A stretch of 64,000 nt of DNA from an uncultured Desulfobulbus sp. (GCF_963665445.1 NZ_OY762276.1:776001-840000), one strand, 5' to 3'. Positions 16,247-25,865 are shown, counted from the first letter of the stretch. Notes: generated by a model not told the origin, from the letters alone. Numbers and translations: made by a program.

Positions 16247-17977
16247 TTACCTATTCTGCTGCTCCAAAGTCAGAAGAACATGATCACTCCCGCTCCAAAG
16301 TGGTCGGTCGGTTTGGGTGAAGAGAGGGGCAATACGTTGGCGCTTGTCTTCGCTTAACTGGTGCAGCCATTGTGCGGTGAGATCGGTTCTGAAGAGGACA
16401 TGAGTGATTTGACGTTGGTGAAGTTCGTCAATGATGGTGTGTTGGGAAGATGAAGAGGATGCGAGATATTGCGCCAAGATGCTGGCGGAAGAATAGGGTT
16501 GTTCGAACACGGGCTGGAAATCCATGTAATATCCACGGTTCCCGAGAAAGATACACAGGACCTTGGCATTTGCGGGAAGGAGGGTGTTGGCTCTCTGGAT
16601 GGCCGGATATTCGCGGCGGTAGGTGGAGATGTACTGGTCGCGGCTTTGGGTTCCCGAGAGATAGGGCAGAGGTTGGACAACCTTGAATTGGTGGATGATG
16701 TACTGACCGTTGTACCCCAACGCAGCACAGAGGAGCAGTGCGAGTGGAAGATCAGGCATCCATTTGACAGCAGCTATGGGCGAACATTTCTGGCGGATCC
16801 CGGAACGGAGACCGCGAATACCGTAGAGGGAGAGAATGACAAGGGGGGGCACGATGGGCACAACATAACGAATGCGCATCGCCTCCTGGAAAAAGGTAAA
16901 AAAGAAAGAGAGTAGGGTAAACCAGAGAAGAAAATTTTGTTCACGCCGCTGGCAGGGGGCTTTGGGTCGAAAGAGAAAGGCCAGCATCGGCAACAGGAGA
17001 AGAAAGGGGCTCAGCTTGCCGTCGAAATAGCGGGGATCGTCGTCTTTTCCTTCGATAAAGAAACGGATTGGCAGAAGCAGAGCCTCCCACCAGGTCTCAT
17101 TGTACAGAACCTTTCGTCCGCTCAAGGCAGTGTTGCTGTGAGAAGCCAATTTTTCTCTCAGCGACTCCGAAAAATCTTTCCTTATTTGTCTGGATTGTTC
17201 ATTGTCGGGGGGCGATGTTTTCTGGAACAGCTTATTGTGCAGTGGATAGATGGGATTGCCTGTCCAAACATAATTTTTGATCAGCCAGGGGGAAAAGGAA
17301 GCCAGGCTGGCGAGGAGAAAGACAACGGCGCAAAGCGAAGCCTTGAAATTGCTTCGATTCTGTGGAAGTGCACTCTGTTGGTAGAGTAAAGGAACGAGCA
17401 GGGTAAGAACGACGATCGACACAATCCCATTATATTTCGTTCCGGCAGCCAGGCCGCAGCAAAGGCCAGATAAGAGAAGGCGTTGCCAGGGGAAGTGTCG
17501 GTCAGCCCAATCGAGGAGCAGCAGCAGTGACGCTGTGGTGAAAAAAGCGAGACCGAGATCAACGTAGACGGTTATGGATAGTTTGACGATGATCGGCACG
17601 GAAAGAAAAAACAACACGCCATACAACGCATAATTTTTGCCTAGACGAGCGTTCAGATAGCGGTAAAGCAGCAAGCCGGTAAGCAGCGCAAAACCCAGGT
17701 GAATGTACTTGGGCAGGATATCGCTTCCCCAATAGAGGGCAAGGGTATAGAGCACATCGAGATTCATGGGGTAATAGGAGAAGGGTACCTCCGGAATCTC
17801 ATAGATGCCGCCGTGCTTGAGCCACAGTTTGGGCACAAAGAGATGGTGGGTGAGGGCGTCGCGGTCTACGGGCGGAACGGAGGCGAGAATGATGGTTGCC
17901 GCAATGAGAATGAGGAGGAGTGAAAACATGCCCCCAATGAGAAGGTTTTCATTCTTTCGCATTGAAATGTGTTGCAT
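16247..17977 (-). CDS. GT-C membrane glycosyltransferase (GT39/ArnT-like)
   Basis: 576 residues. After the first helix a loop carries PPVDRDALTHHLFVPKLW, matching the acidic first periplasmic loop of GT39/GT83-like lipid-phosphate-sugar dependent transferases. About ten hydrophobic helices follow up to residue 420, including LAAGTKYNGIV, and a soluble C-terminal domain follows. Such enzymes move a sugar from a polyprenyl carrier to a protein or lipid outside the membrane. It is the last gene of a leftward block that includes a thiol oxidase, a TMTC-like protein and pilA, so glycosylation of the pilin or another exported protein is my inference. Confidence 0.77.
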   Translation of the reverse strand: MQHISMRKNENLLIGGMFSLLLILIAATIILASVPPVDRDALTHHLFVPKLWLKHGGIYEIPEVPFSYYPMNLDVLYTLALYWGSDILPKYIHLGFALLTGLLLYRYLNARLGKNYALYGVLFFLSVPIIVKLSITVYVDLGLAFFTTASLLLLLDWADRHFPWQRLLLSGLCCGLAAGTKYNGIVSIVVLTLLVPLLYQQSALPQNRSNFKASLCAVVFLLASLASFSPWLIKNYVWTGNPIYPLHNKLFQKTSPPDNEQSRQIRKDFSESLREKLASHSNTALSGRKVLYNETWWEALLLPIRFFIEGKDDDPRYFDGKLSPFLLLLPMLAFLFRPKAPCQRREQNFLLWFTLLSFFFTFFQEAMRIRYVVPIVPPLVILSLYGIRGLRSGIRQKCSPIAAVKWMPDLPLALLLCAALGYNGQYIIHQFKVVQPLPYLSGTQSRDQYISTYRREYPAIQRANTLLPANAKVLCIFLGNRGYYMDFQPVFEQPYSSASILAQYLASSSSSQHTIIDELHQRQITHVLFRTDLTAQWLHQLSEDKRQRIAPLFTQTDRPLWSGSDHVLLTLEQQNR

Positions 17978-18011
17978 GAGAAGGTCGTTTCGAAAGAGAG
18001 AGTTACGCTTT

Positions 18012-19181
18012 CTACAGGTAGCGGGCTAAAATTTCAGTAGGAATGGCACCCGGGTATACCTTGCCGTCGATGACAAAGGTTGGTGTGCCGATAATGTTCA
18101 ATTTCATCCCTTCGCGAATTTCATGGAGCAGCGCGGCCCGAATCTGTGGGTGTCGTGTTGCCGCAGCCAGTTCCCCGCCGCTGATGCCGCTCATGGTAGC
18201 CAGCGTTCTCGTATTGAACGGTTCCTTTGTTCTCCCCATCGTATAGAGCGCGTCGTTCATTTTCCAGAATTTTCCTTGTGACCCAGCATAGATAGCAAGC
18301 ATTGCCATTTTCCCCGAACCAACATGAAAAGGTTCGGGGACGATAAGGCTGTTGAACGCATGGTCCATGGGATAATGATGATGCACCAGTCGAATTTCCT
18401 GTGGATGGGTGGCGATTAACCGGCGGAGGTAGATGTGCATCTTGCTGCATTGAAAGCACTGGTAGTCGGTGTATTCATGGATGGTCAACCGCGGTGACTC
18501 GGCACCGATCCAGGGGTGCCCTTCTTCGGTGAAGCCATGGGGGAGATCGTTTGCCAGAGGCGGGGGCGTGTAATGCCAGTAGGGAGGCAGCAGTGCTCCG
18601 GTGAGGGCGAACAGGCCGCAAAGCAAGGGAATCCCAACTGCGGTCGTTGGCGTGCGTAAGGCAATCCGCATCGCGCTGAGAAAACCGGTGGAATACGAGA
18701 GTGGGATAAACCTGCGTATAATTATCCAGCAAGAGAAAAGAAGTGCAAAGCTGATAGCATAACTGGCCATGCAAAGAATGCAGTGCGCTTTAATTTGGGT
18801 GGCTGAGATATAGCCCAGGTATAACGATGTACCCGAATAAAGGAGCGCCAGAAAAAATAATAGATACCATAAACCAAATTTTTCATGGTTCTCTCTTGAA
18901 ACCGGAAGAAAAGCAACAAGAAAAACAAGGTAGGCGAGTATACCCCAGACGGCCAGCGGCAGGCCCAGTAGAATGGACCAAGGACTCTGTGCGACCGTAT
19001 CGCAATTAATTGATTTGGTGAGGGCACAGAAGCTGGTGAATGCCGGATCTGTATAATTCCGGTAGTGCAGCCAGGCAAGGTACCCGGTGTCGAGAAGGCC
19101 GCAAAGGATCAGAGCGAGGACCGGGAAAGTGTAAAAGCAGTAGGGGGGTCTTCTGTTGGAACTATGTGGTGTGCGTGTCAT
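18012..19181 (-). CDS. VKOR-DsbA fusion, disulfide bond formation
   Basis: 389 residues. Residues about 20-200 are a four-to-five helix VKOR domain with its Cys pair (CALTKSINCDTV) and the CILC redox motif. After a linker, residues about 225-389 are a thioredoxin-fold DsbA-like domain with YTDYQCFQCSKMH (CFQC active site) and the cis-Pro loop GTPTFVIDGK. VKOR domains use quinone to reoxidise the DsbA-like partner, so the fusion is a complete periplasmic disulfide-forming machine. It lies next to the pilus genes whose pilin and PilY1 contain cysteine pairs, suggesting those as substrates. Confidence 0.9.
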   Translation of the reverse strand: MTRTPHSSNRRPPYCFYTFPVLALILCGLLDTGYLAWLHYRNYTDPAFTSFCALTKSINCDTVAQSPWSILLGLPLAVWGILAYLVFLVAFLPVSRENHEKFGLWYLLFFLALLYSGTSLYLGYISATQIKAHCILCMASYAISFALLFSCWIIIRRFIPLSYSTGFLSAMRIALRTPTTAVGIPLLCGLFALTGALLPPYWHYTPPPLANDLPHGFTEEGHPWIGAESPRLTIHEYTDYQCFQCSKMHIYLRRLIATHPQEIRLVHHHYPMDHAFNSLIVPEPFHVGSGKMAMLAIYAGSQGKFWKMNDALYTMGRTKEPFNTRTLATMSGISGGELAAATRHPQIRAALLHEIREGMKLNIIGTPTFVIDGKVYPGAIPTEILARYL

Positions 19182-19200
19182 CGAAGTGCTGAAAAAGGTG

Positions 19201-21267
19201 TCACTGCATGGCTGCTAGGGCTTTGTTCGCTGCCATAAAAATAACAGGGGCAACGAGTTTCACATCAACTGGAACCGAAGAGTAATCCTTGGGTAACCGT
19301 TCAAGTTCAACCTTGATCTGAGGCAGTCCGTGCAGACTGATCAGTTGATCGGCAAAATATTCGCCTTGTTTGAAATCCTTCGCCAAAAGCCGGTTTTCGA
19401 TCAAACTGCAGAGAATTCTCCTGTTGTCAGGCTCACCTTTCAAGGCATGCAAGAGAAACCATAAACCTTGGGGGTGATTTCCCGCTCTGGTAAGTGCCAC
19501 TCCGCAGTTGTAGAAGTAACGTTCTTTGTTGACCTGGGTGATATGCATCGCCCGGCTGGTATTTTCGGCGGCCTCATCGGGGCGATCGAGCCATAAGAGG
19601 AGATGTGCTTTCAGGTTGAAAAATCTGCTTTGCTGGTCGTTTTTGGCAATGACCTGGTCGATCTGTTCAAGGGCTTGGCTAAACTTCCCCTGGAGGGTGA
19701 GTGCATTTGTAAGGTCGAACCGGGAGGTGATGAAATTGGGATTGATGGCAAGGGAGCGTTGATAGTTGCTGACGGCCAAATCAAGCAGACCATACTTAAA
19801 ATAAACCTTGCCGATGTTGCCGACAATAGCGGCCTTAAAGGAAGTTCTGGGGCTTTCCAGGTGAAGGGCCTTTTCAAAGAGGGCAACGGCAGTTCGCAGA
19901 TTCTCCGGGCTTTTTTCTTTCTGCCATCCGTAAATTTCGCCAAGTTTGGCATAGGGCCTCGCATTGGTCGGGGCTTTGGCAAGCGCATCCGTCCAGAGGG
20001 ACTCCTCGGTGGCCCATACCTTGTTGCGGCTGTAGGTGCCGAGGCCTAAGGCGATGAGTACCACTGGGATGGAAAAAAGCAAGGCGGCGTAGATGAGCCG
20101 ACTTGATTGTTTACTCGTTTCGATGCTTGTGCAGAGTCCCGCCGCAACGGGGAGGAACAAAAACATGGAGGGCAAATAGTTGCGATGCTCAAAAATCATT
20201 TCCAGGGGAATGAAGGTTGATTCCACCAGATGATTGATGAAAAAAAAGAGGATGGCAAAGCCGAGCAAGGGGCTTTTGCGCCGTTGCAAGACGGCGAAAG
20301 CGATCAGGCCAAGACAGAGAAGAATCGCCGGTAAGGTGGTCCATGGTTGCCAAGGGGAAGTCGAAAGCGGAAAGCTGTGGTCAATGGAAAGACGGGAAGG
20401 TGAGGGAAAAAAAATAAGAGAAAGGTAAAAGAGCAGGATTGATGGTTGGGTCAGCAATCGTTCGCCGATAGAAAACGGTCGGCTGCCGATGGGTTTGTTG
20501 AGGTACTCGAGGAGGTTGTGGTCAATAATATAATAGGTTCCTGCTGCAAAGAAGCAGAGCGTTGCAATCAAGGTTGTGCGTAGCGCGATTGTTGAAAAAC
20601 GGTCGTTAGGGATGTGCAGAAAAAAATATTCTATAGCAAACAAAATCGGTATCAAGGTGATAGCATTTTCTTTACATCCCAACGCGAGAAGGAAACAGAG
20701 TAAAGATGAAGCGAAATAAGTGATCCTGCCTCGGCTTTCACGGGCTTGACGAGCTTTTATATAGGTGTAAAGGGCTAGAATAAAAAACATGGCCGCCATT
20801 GAGGCCATGCGTTGAACAATGTAGGTAACTGCCGGTACTTGTATAGGGTTAACAGCCCAGAGAAGGCTGGCAAGCAGCGCAATGGTATAAGCGTATTTTT
20901 TGTTCGTTACGGAGGCTTGTGGGGAATTAAGAAGTAGGATGGTACTGCGGAAGAGGAAAAAAGTGGAGCAGATATGAATGAGGAGATTGATTACATGGTA
21001 TCCCCTCGGATTATCCTGGCCAATCAACCAATTGATGGCAAAAGTAAAGTTGGCGATAGGACGATAGAAATTTCCTTCTGCAAATGGTTTGGAGAAAAAA
21101 GTGTGCCACAATGTTGCAGGAAAATAGTTGGTAATTTTAATTGGTTGATTGTTGACAATATTTGGAAGATCATCAAGGGTCCATGAAACGATCAGAGAGT
21201 TTGCCTGACATGCAGCGATAAAGAGAAAGATCAAAAATAGATAGCGACAAGTATGTTTAAATATCAT
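19201..21267 (-). CDS. TMTC-like membrane protein with C-terminal TPR repeats
   Basis: 688 residues. The first ~400 have about ten to twelve membrane helices; the first periplasmic loop has WTLDDLPNIVNN and NFYRPIANFTFAINW, which resembles the GT-C type O-mannosyltransferase-like TMTC family. The last ~270 residues form five or six tetratricopeptide repeats (for example FKAAIVGNIGKVYFKYGLLD). It lies immediately downstream of pilA on the same strand. I infer a transferase for pilin or another surface protein, but the catalytic carboxylates cannot be confirmed by eye; a role in polysaccharide export is an alternative. Confidence 0.75.
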   Translation of the reverse strand: MIFKHTCRYLFLIFLFIAACQANSLIVSWTLDDLPNIVNNQPIKITNYFPATLWHTFFSKPFAEGNFYRPIANFTFAINWLIGQDNPRGYHVINLLIHICSTFFLFRSTILLLNSPQASVTNKKYAYTIALLASLLWAVNPIQVPAVTYIVQRMASMAAMFFILALYTYIKARQARESRGRITYFASSLLCFLLALGCKENAITLIPILFAIEYFFLHIPNDRFSTIALRTTLIATLCFFAAGTYYIIDHNLLEYLNKPIGSRPFSIGERLLTQPSILLFYLSLIFFPSPSRLSIDHSFPLSTSPWQPWTTLPAILLCLGLIAFAVLQRRKSPLLGFAILFFFINHLVESTFIPLEMIFEHRNYLPSMFLFLPVAAGLCTSIETSKQSSRLIYAALLFSIPVVLIALGLGTYSRNKVWATEESLWTDALAKAPTNARPYAKLGEIYGWQKEKSPENLRTAVALFEKALHLESPRTSFKAAIVGNIGKVYFKYGLLDLAVSNYQRSLAINPNFITSRFDLTNALTLQGKFSQALEQIDQVIAKNDQQSRFFNLKAHLLLWLDRPDEAAENTSRAMHITQVNKERYFYNCGVALTRAGNHPQGLWFLLHALKGEPDNRRILCSLIENRLLAKDFKQGEYFADQLISLHGLPQIKVELERLPKDYSSVPVDVKLVAPVIFMAANKALAAMQ

Positions 21268-21360
21268 GGTTCGCTAGCGAGAAAGGCACTAATTTTTTCC
21301 TTATTGGTTTGGTGTGGAAGTGAAAAATTTATTTTTTTTTGGTAAATTTCTAGGGATAAT

Positions 21361-21383
21361 AAGGCGCCTTTTAAAGGCGCCTT
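21361..21383 (-). terminator. Stem-loop terminator downstream of pilA
   Basis: A 9-bp perfect stem, AAGGCGCCT at 21361-21369 pairing with AGGCGCCTT at 21375-21383, lies between pilA and the TMTC-like gene. On the minus strand a TTATTAT run follows, a weak U-tract, so read-through into the downstream genes is plausible. It probably sets a high pilA level relative to the downstream membrane genes. Confidence 0.6.
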
Positions 21384-21410
21384 ATTATATTGCTAAATGT
21401 AAAATAAAAA

Positions 21411-21851
21411 TTATGGTTTTACTTCTTTTGTAAAAACGTTACTGCCATCCCACGCGCCATTTGACGCATTTTGATAGTCTGAAGGACATCTTGCTGATCC
21501 ATCAGTTACAGTAATGGTAATTCCAGTATTTGGATCATTGTCTGCGTCCAAGATAGAGGCAGTGTTAGCGGTTGGATCGCCAGCGCGGGACATGGTGAAA
21601 CCCTGGCCGCCATTAAGATCGCCAAGATCAGGCGTCGCAGTATGTGATGGTATTGAAAAATAATCTGCTATCGCTGCTGCGATATTGTTAGCATCCGACT
21701 CAGCAGCCGAACAGAAAGTTTTATTCCTATACGCAATAAAGTTCGGAATGGCGATTGCCGCCAAAATACCGATGATTGCGATAACGATCATCAACTCGAT
21801 CAGGGTGAAGCCTTCTTCTTTTGCCCGCAGTCTCAGTCTGTTCAGTGTCAT
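21411..21851 (-). CDS. pilA: Type IV pilin, major subunit
   Basis: 146-residue prepilin. The short leader MTLNRLRLRAKEEG is followed by the class III cleavage site and N-terminal helix FTLIELMIVIAIIGILAAIA, with Glu at mature position 5, the signature of type IVa pilins. The mature chain of about 132 residues is longer than Geobacter e-pilins, with a Cys near mature residue 32 and another (SARCPSDY) near the C-terminus that could pair. PilD would cleave and N-methylate it. ATG 21851 follows GGAGG. It is divergent from the sensor/regulator pair and preceded by a -24/-12 promoter, so expression is probably sigma54-controlled. Confidence 0.93.
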   Translation of the reverse strand: MTLNRLRLRAKEEGFTLIELMIVIAIIGILAAIAIPNFIAYRNKTFCSAAESDANNIAAAIADYFSIPSHTATPDLGDLNGGQGFTMSRAGDPTANTASILDADNDPNTGITITVTDGSARCPSDYQNASNGAWDGSNVFTKEVKP

Positions 21852-21926
21852 GGTGTTTCCCTCCAGTAGGCGTTTGGGTTGCTCCGGTCGGTGATTCGCC
21901 GGGTGCGCTTTCAATGCCTCATCAAA

Positions 21927-21942
21927 AGCATATGCCGTGCCA
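21927..21942 (-). promoter_or_regulatory. Sigma54 (-24/-12) promoter of pilA
   Basis: On the minus strand the 16-mer TGGCACGGCATATGCT has the -24 GG and -12 GC exactly ten bases apart and matches TGGCACGN4TTGCW at all conserved positions except one. The expected start lies near 21916, giving a leader of about 65 bases. The adjacent response regulator is a sigma54 activator. Confidence 0.82.
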
Positions 21943-22134
21943 ACTTCCTTTTTCTGGTGAATTGGCTTTTTTTTCAATCTGTTAGCGTTATCCCTTTGTA
22001 TTTTTCCGGTCGGTTTATACAATCTGTAGAGAAATCGTCGTGCCCTTGGTGACAAACAGTGGCTTCTGGTGACAAATTTTGTCAGTTGGCAGGGCCTTGC
22101 TTGCCCATCTCTTGCTTCAGCGCCATCGTTTGCC

Positions 22135-23724
22135 ATGCGTTATAGTTTAACTACCCATATTGTCGCTCTTTTGTTGGCGGTGCTCGGGTTTGCCTCCGGG
22201 CTGACCTTCTTTGTCACCCTTTCATTCTGGTTGCGGGATGCTGGTTCTTCCTTTGCGCGGGAGAAGGAACTTGCCCTTGCCCTGTTCGCCGAGCGACAAT
22301 TCTATCGATCCCTGGAAATCGGATACAGGGGGGATTATTTGCAGGGGTTCATGCAGCAGGCCCTTGCGTCTGCAGGGGCTGTTTATGGTTGCGCCAAAGG
22401 GGATGATGGCACCCCTGTCTGTTTTGGTGATCAGGCAGCGGCTGGTGTTGCCGACCTCGGTAGTTTTCTTGGTGAGGCTCAACCCGGGATTGTGGTTCGG
22501 CGATTGTGCGGCAGGCAGTGGGTCGGCATAGTACCTGGAAAGCGGTACCTAGACCTCGCCCTGCAACTTCAGGGGGCGGACCTGGTTGCCCGCCCGATGG
22601 CCTTTCGTTTCGCCATGGAGCCATGGTATGGCAACATACTCGCCTTTCAGCGGTATATTGCGGTGTATCTCCTCATCAATCTCATTATTTTGTCGGTGGT
22701 GGGGTTTTTTCGGATGCGCGAAATAATCCTGCGGCCGGTGGAGCGTTTGCTGCATTTGACCAACTCGTACCGGGATGAACACGGGGTACCATTTCTTGCC
22801 CTTCAGAATGCGAACGAACTGGCGCAGCTCTATACCGCGATGCAGCAGATGCTCAATCGAATCAGGACCGATAGGGAAAAACTGCAGCAGCATGTGTCTT
22901 CTCTGGAGCAGGCCAATCTTCAACTGCGAAATACCCGTGAGGAAATGATCAGGACAGAAAAACTATCCTCGGTCGGGCGGCTGGCGGCCGGACTGGCCCA
23001 TGAAATTGGTAATCCAGTGGGGATCGTCCAGGGATATCTCGGCCTTCTCGGCCGGAGCGATGTTGGCGACAACGAGCGAAATGAGTTTTGCCGTCGTGCC
23101 GAGCAGGAACTGCAACGGGTCAACCAGCTTATCCGTCGGCTGCTTGATTTTGCACGTCCCTCATCCGGAAAAGAAGAACAGGTCGATCCCCACCTTGCAA
23201 TAGAGGAGGCTCTTGCCCTGCTTTGTCCGCAACCGCTGTTCGATGGTATCGAGATAACCTGTGCATTGTGTGAGCAATCTGCACATGTGCGGTGTGATTC
23301 TGGACAGTTGTTACAGGTCTTGCTTAATTGCCTGATGAATGCCGCTGATGCCATCCACACCGCAGGGTGCATGCCGGGAAGAATCAGAATAAGCAGCGTT
23401 TGGCATGAGCAGGACAACAGGCAATTTATTCGAATATTGATTGCCGACAATGGATGTGGGATGGAGGAGCACGAGTTGGCAGCAGCTTTTGACCCGTTTT
23501 TTACGACCAAGGCCCCTGGGCAAGGAACGGGTCTTGGCCTTTCGGTCTCCTATTCCTTGGTTCAGGCCATGGGGGGGGCGATCAGTCTGGCCAATCAGGC
23601 AGAGGGAGGGGCTGTGGTGACAATAGAGCTGCCCTTGAGTCTGGATGCTGGGGAGAACGACGATGACTGGTCTCAGAGCAGGGGAAAGGATGGTTCAAAT
23701 GGGTTCGGCTTCAGCGGATTGTAG
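22135..23724 (+). CDS. Membrane sensor histidine kinase (PilS-like)
   Basis: 529 residues from ATG 22135 (an upstream GTG/ATG extension to 22069 is in frame). TM1 (about 8-30) and TM2 (about 180-200) bracket a periplasmic sensor domain of ~140 residues containing several Cys. A HAMP region leads to the dimerisation helix, with the phosphoacceptor H289 in [21 protein letters not shown] site motifs are NCLMNAADA (N box), DNGCGM (G1) and [10 protein letters not shown] (G2). It is followed after 6 bases by a sigma54 activator and lies divergent to pilA, which suggests a PilS-type role controlling pilin transcription. The NtrB/ZraS class is the alternative. Confidence 0.85.
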   Translation: MRYSLTTHIVALLLAVLGFASGLTFFVTLSFWLRDAGSSFAREKELALALFAERQFYRSLEIGYRGDYLQGFMQQALASAGAVYGCAKGDDGTPVCFGDQAAAGVADLGSFLGEAQPGIVVRRLCGRQWVGIVPGKRYLDLALQLQGADLVARPMAFRFAMEPWYGNILAFQRYIAVYLLINLIILSVVGFFRMREIILRPVERLLHLTNSYRDEHGVPFLALQNANELAQLYTAMQQMLNRIRTDREKLQQHVSSLEQANLQLRNTREEMIRTEKLSSVGRLAAGLAHEIGNPVGIVQGYLGLLGRSDVGDNERNEFCRRAEQELQRVNQLIRRLLDFARPSSGKEEQVDPHLAIEEALALLCPQPLFDGIEITCALCEQSAHVRCDSGQLLQVLLNCLMNAADAIHTAGCMPGRIRISSVWHEQDNRQFIRILIADNGCGMEEHELAAAFDPFFTTKAPGQGTGLGLSVSYSLVQAMGGAISLANQAEGGAVVTIELPLSLDAGENDDDWSQSRGKDGSNGFGFSGL

Positions 23725-23730
23725 ACAATC

Positions 23731-25113
23731 ATGAAAGACATAAAGCAGCGATTACTCATCATCGACGACGAAGACAACATGCGCCACATGCTGTCGTCGA
23801 TGCTGGTGCGTCTGGGCTACGAGGTGGAGACCGCAGCCAATGGGCGGTTGGGATTGGAGGCATTGAAAGAGACTGGCTTTGATGTTGTGCTTTGCGACAT
23901 CCGTATGCCGGAAATCGATGGAATGGAGTTTTTGCGCCTTGCCGGAGAAGAGGGACTCGCACCCACAATTATCATGATGTCGGCCTTTGGTTCTGTGGAA
24001 ACAGCCCTGGAGGCTATGCGCCATGGAGCCTACGATTATATTTCAAAGCCGTTCAAAGCTGATGAAATCGAATTGACCTTGCGCAAGGCAGAGGAGCGAG
24101 AGCGACTTAAACAGGACAATAAACTGCTCCGTGACAAGGTCGCCGCCCTGGAGGGGGAATGCGGTTTCGGGCGGATGGTGGCCCGGAGTAGGGCGATGCT
24201 CGATGTTTTCACCTTGGCGGCAAAGGTGGCGCCCCATCCGACCACGGTCCTGGTTACCGGAGAAAGTGGCACGGGGAAAGAGCTCGTTGCCCAGGGGATT
24301 CACGAGAAAAGTGGGCGTGAACGCGCAAAATTCGTTGCAGTGAATTGCGCAAGTCTACCGGAAAATTTGATTGAGAGTGAACTGTTCGGCTATAAGAAGG
24401 GAGCCTTTACCGGAGCGGACAAGGATAAGCTCGGCCTCTTTGTCCAGGCTGATAAAGGAACCTTGTTTTTAGACGAAATCGGTGAATTGACCCTCTCGCT
24501 GCAGGTCAAGCTGCTGCGGGTGCTGCAAGAGGGAGAGGTGCTGCCGGTTGGCTCGAACCTTCCTCAAAAGGTCAATGTTCGGGTCATCGCAGCCACAGCA
24601 CGCGATCTTGAACAGGAAGTTCGGATGGGTTTGTTTCGCCAGGATCTCTTTTATCGATTGAATGTTGTTCATATACGGTTGCCGCCCCTTCGCGAACGGA
24701 CGAGCGATATCCCCCTGTTGAGCGAATTTTTCCTGAAACGCCATACTCTGCGTCTTGGCTCACAGGCGGCATCGATTGCACCGGCGACCATGTTGTTGCT
24801 CATGCAATACAACTGGCCGGGCAACGTGCGTCAACTGGAAAATGTGATTGAGCGTGCCGTTGTGCTTGCTGAAAAAAAAGTCATCCTTCCGGAAAATTTG
24901 CCCGAGGAATTTGGCCATCGCTCCAATGGGCGGCGGATGGATGATTTTTTTGGTGGATTTTCCATTAAGCAGGGGCAGCGGGTTATGGAAACATCTCTCA
25001 TCCGCAGAGCGCTGCAGGCGACCGGAGGGAATAAATCAAAGGCCGCGGAACTGCTTGAGATAAGCTATCCCTCCCTACTGAGCAAGATCAAGGAGTATGC
25101 AATCAGCGGATAG
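23731..25113 (+). CDS. NtrC-family sigma54 response regulator (PilR-like)
   Basis: 460 residues. REC domain with phospho-acceptor D56 in VVLCDIRMPEIDG and conserved Lys in YISKPF. The central AAA+ domain has Walker A GESGTGKE, the sigma54-contacting GAFTGA loop, and an R-finger block (RQDLFYRLNVV). The C-terminus has a Fis-type helix-turn-helix (GGNKSKAAELLEISYPSLL). It would activate sigma54 promoters after phosphorylation by the upstream kinase. Candidate targets are pilA (21927-21942) and the operon starting at 25332 (25296-25311). Confidence 0.92.
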   Translation: MKDIKQRLLIIDDEDNMRHMLSSMLVRLGYEVETAANGRLGLEALKETGFDVVLCDIRMPEIDGMEFLRLAGEEGLAPTIIMMSAFGSVETALEAMRHGAYDYISKPFKADEIELTLRKAEERERLKQDNKLLRDKVAALEGECGFGRMVARSRAMLDVFTLAAKVAPHPTTVLVTGESGTGKELVAQGIHEKSGRERAKFVAVNCASLPENLIESELFGYKKGAFTGADKDKLGLFVQADKGTLFLDEIGELTLSLQVKLLRVLQEGEVLPVGSNLPQKVNVRVIAATARDLEQEVRMGLFRQDLFYRLNVVHIRLPPLRERTSDIPLLSEFFLKRHTLRLGSQAASIAPATMLLLMQYNWPGNVRQLENVIERAVVLAEKKVILPENLPEEFGHRSNGRRMDDFFGGFSIKQGQRVMETSLIRRALQATGGNKSKAAELLEISYPSLLSKIKEYAISG

Positions 25114-25147
25114 GGAAAGCGGCGGCAGAATGTGTGGCTAAATAAAG

Positions 25148-25184
25148 AAATTTAATAATCAGGCCTTGGTTGTTAAATTTTTTT
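25148..25184 (+). terminator. AT-rich stem-loop terminator after the response regulator
   Basis: AAATTTAATAATC pairs with GGTTGTTAAATTT across a seven-base loop, giving 13 pairs including two G-T, directly followed by TTTT. It separates the two-component pair from the minor-pilin operon, so the latter probably has its own promoter. Confidence 0.65.
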
Positions 25185-25295
25185 ACAAAAAAAACTTCGA
25201 GGCGATAAACATGCAGAGTACCCTGCAATGAGCTATTTGTTTCTTTTATCATTCATACCAGTAGAGTAGTGGTATATTTTTCCTGATACAGAATC

Positions 25296-25311
25296 TGGCG
25301 CAAATTTTGTT
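25296..25311 (+). promoter_or_regulatory. Candidate sigma54 promoter of the minor-pilin operon
   Basis: TGGCGCAAATTTTGTT keeps the -24 GG and -12 GT spaced by ten bases and matches most of the TGGCAC-N5-TTGCW consensus. The -12 position is T in place of C, which lowers confidence. The predicted start near 25322 leaves a leader of only about ten bases, containing the GGAGGG ribosome site of the first gene. Confidence 0.55.
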
Positions 25312-25331
25312 TGTAGGTGGTTGGAGGGCGT

Positions 25332-25865
25332 ATGATCACTCAACGGCGACATTGGATTTTTTCGACGCAGGGGTTCACCCTGATGGAAGTCATGGTGGTG
25401 GTGGCCATTGTTGGCATTATGGCCGCGATCGCCATCCCTAATTATTTGAGTTGGAAGCCAGGCTATGAATTTCGCGGCGCGGTCTCGAGAATTGCCAGCG
25501 ATTTGAACAAGGCCAAGATGAGGGCCTTGGAGATCCGGCGAGAAAGCAGGGTGCTTTTTTGTGGAGATGCGTACCAGGTTATCGATGGCGACCAGACCAT
25601 GTACTCCAACTGGCCCACACCTGCCGGTGCGGGAGGATGTTTGTCTGCAACCCAGCAAACAACCCTTGAAGGGGCAGGGCGTCGAGTAAGGAATGTCTCG
25701 CTTGCCGACTATAATAATGTCACGGTGGACTCCAATCCGACGCCGACGTTTTCTCCGCGAGGCTTTGCTACGACATTGGTTACCATCAAGGTGAAGCATG
25801 CAAAAAGCGGAGAATCCGCTCAAATTGCAGTGAATCAGACCGGCCGCGTGCGCGTGGAGTGGTGA
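25332..25865 (+). CDS. fimT: Minor pilin FimT/GspH-like
   Basis: 177 residues. Type IV pilin leader and helix QGFTLMEVMVVVAIVGIMAA with Glu at +5; the following segment YEFRGAVSRIASDLNKAKMR is the GspH/FimT signature. It opens the minor-pilin operon, and the ATG at 25332 follows GGAGGG. Minor pilins prime assembly of the pilus and join PilY1 at the tip. The stop overlaps the next start (TGATG). Confidence 0.87.
   Translation: MITQRRHWIFSTQGFTLMEVMVVVAIVGIMAAIAIPNYLSWKPGYEFRGAVSRIASDLNKAKMRALEIRRESRVLFCGDAYQVIDGDQTMYSNWPTPAGAGGCLSATQQTTLEGAGRRVRNVSLADYNNVTVDSNPTPTFSPRGFATTLVTIKVKHAKSGESAQIAVNQTGRVRVEW

Noticed and set aside
22069-22134. N-terminal extension of the sensor kinase
   Set aside because: The extra 22 residues are not hydrophobic or family-like, whereas ATG 22135 starts just before TM1.
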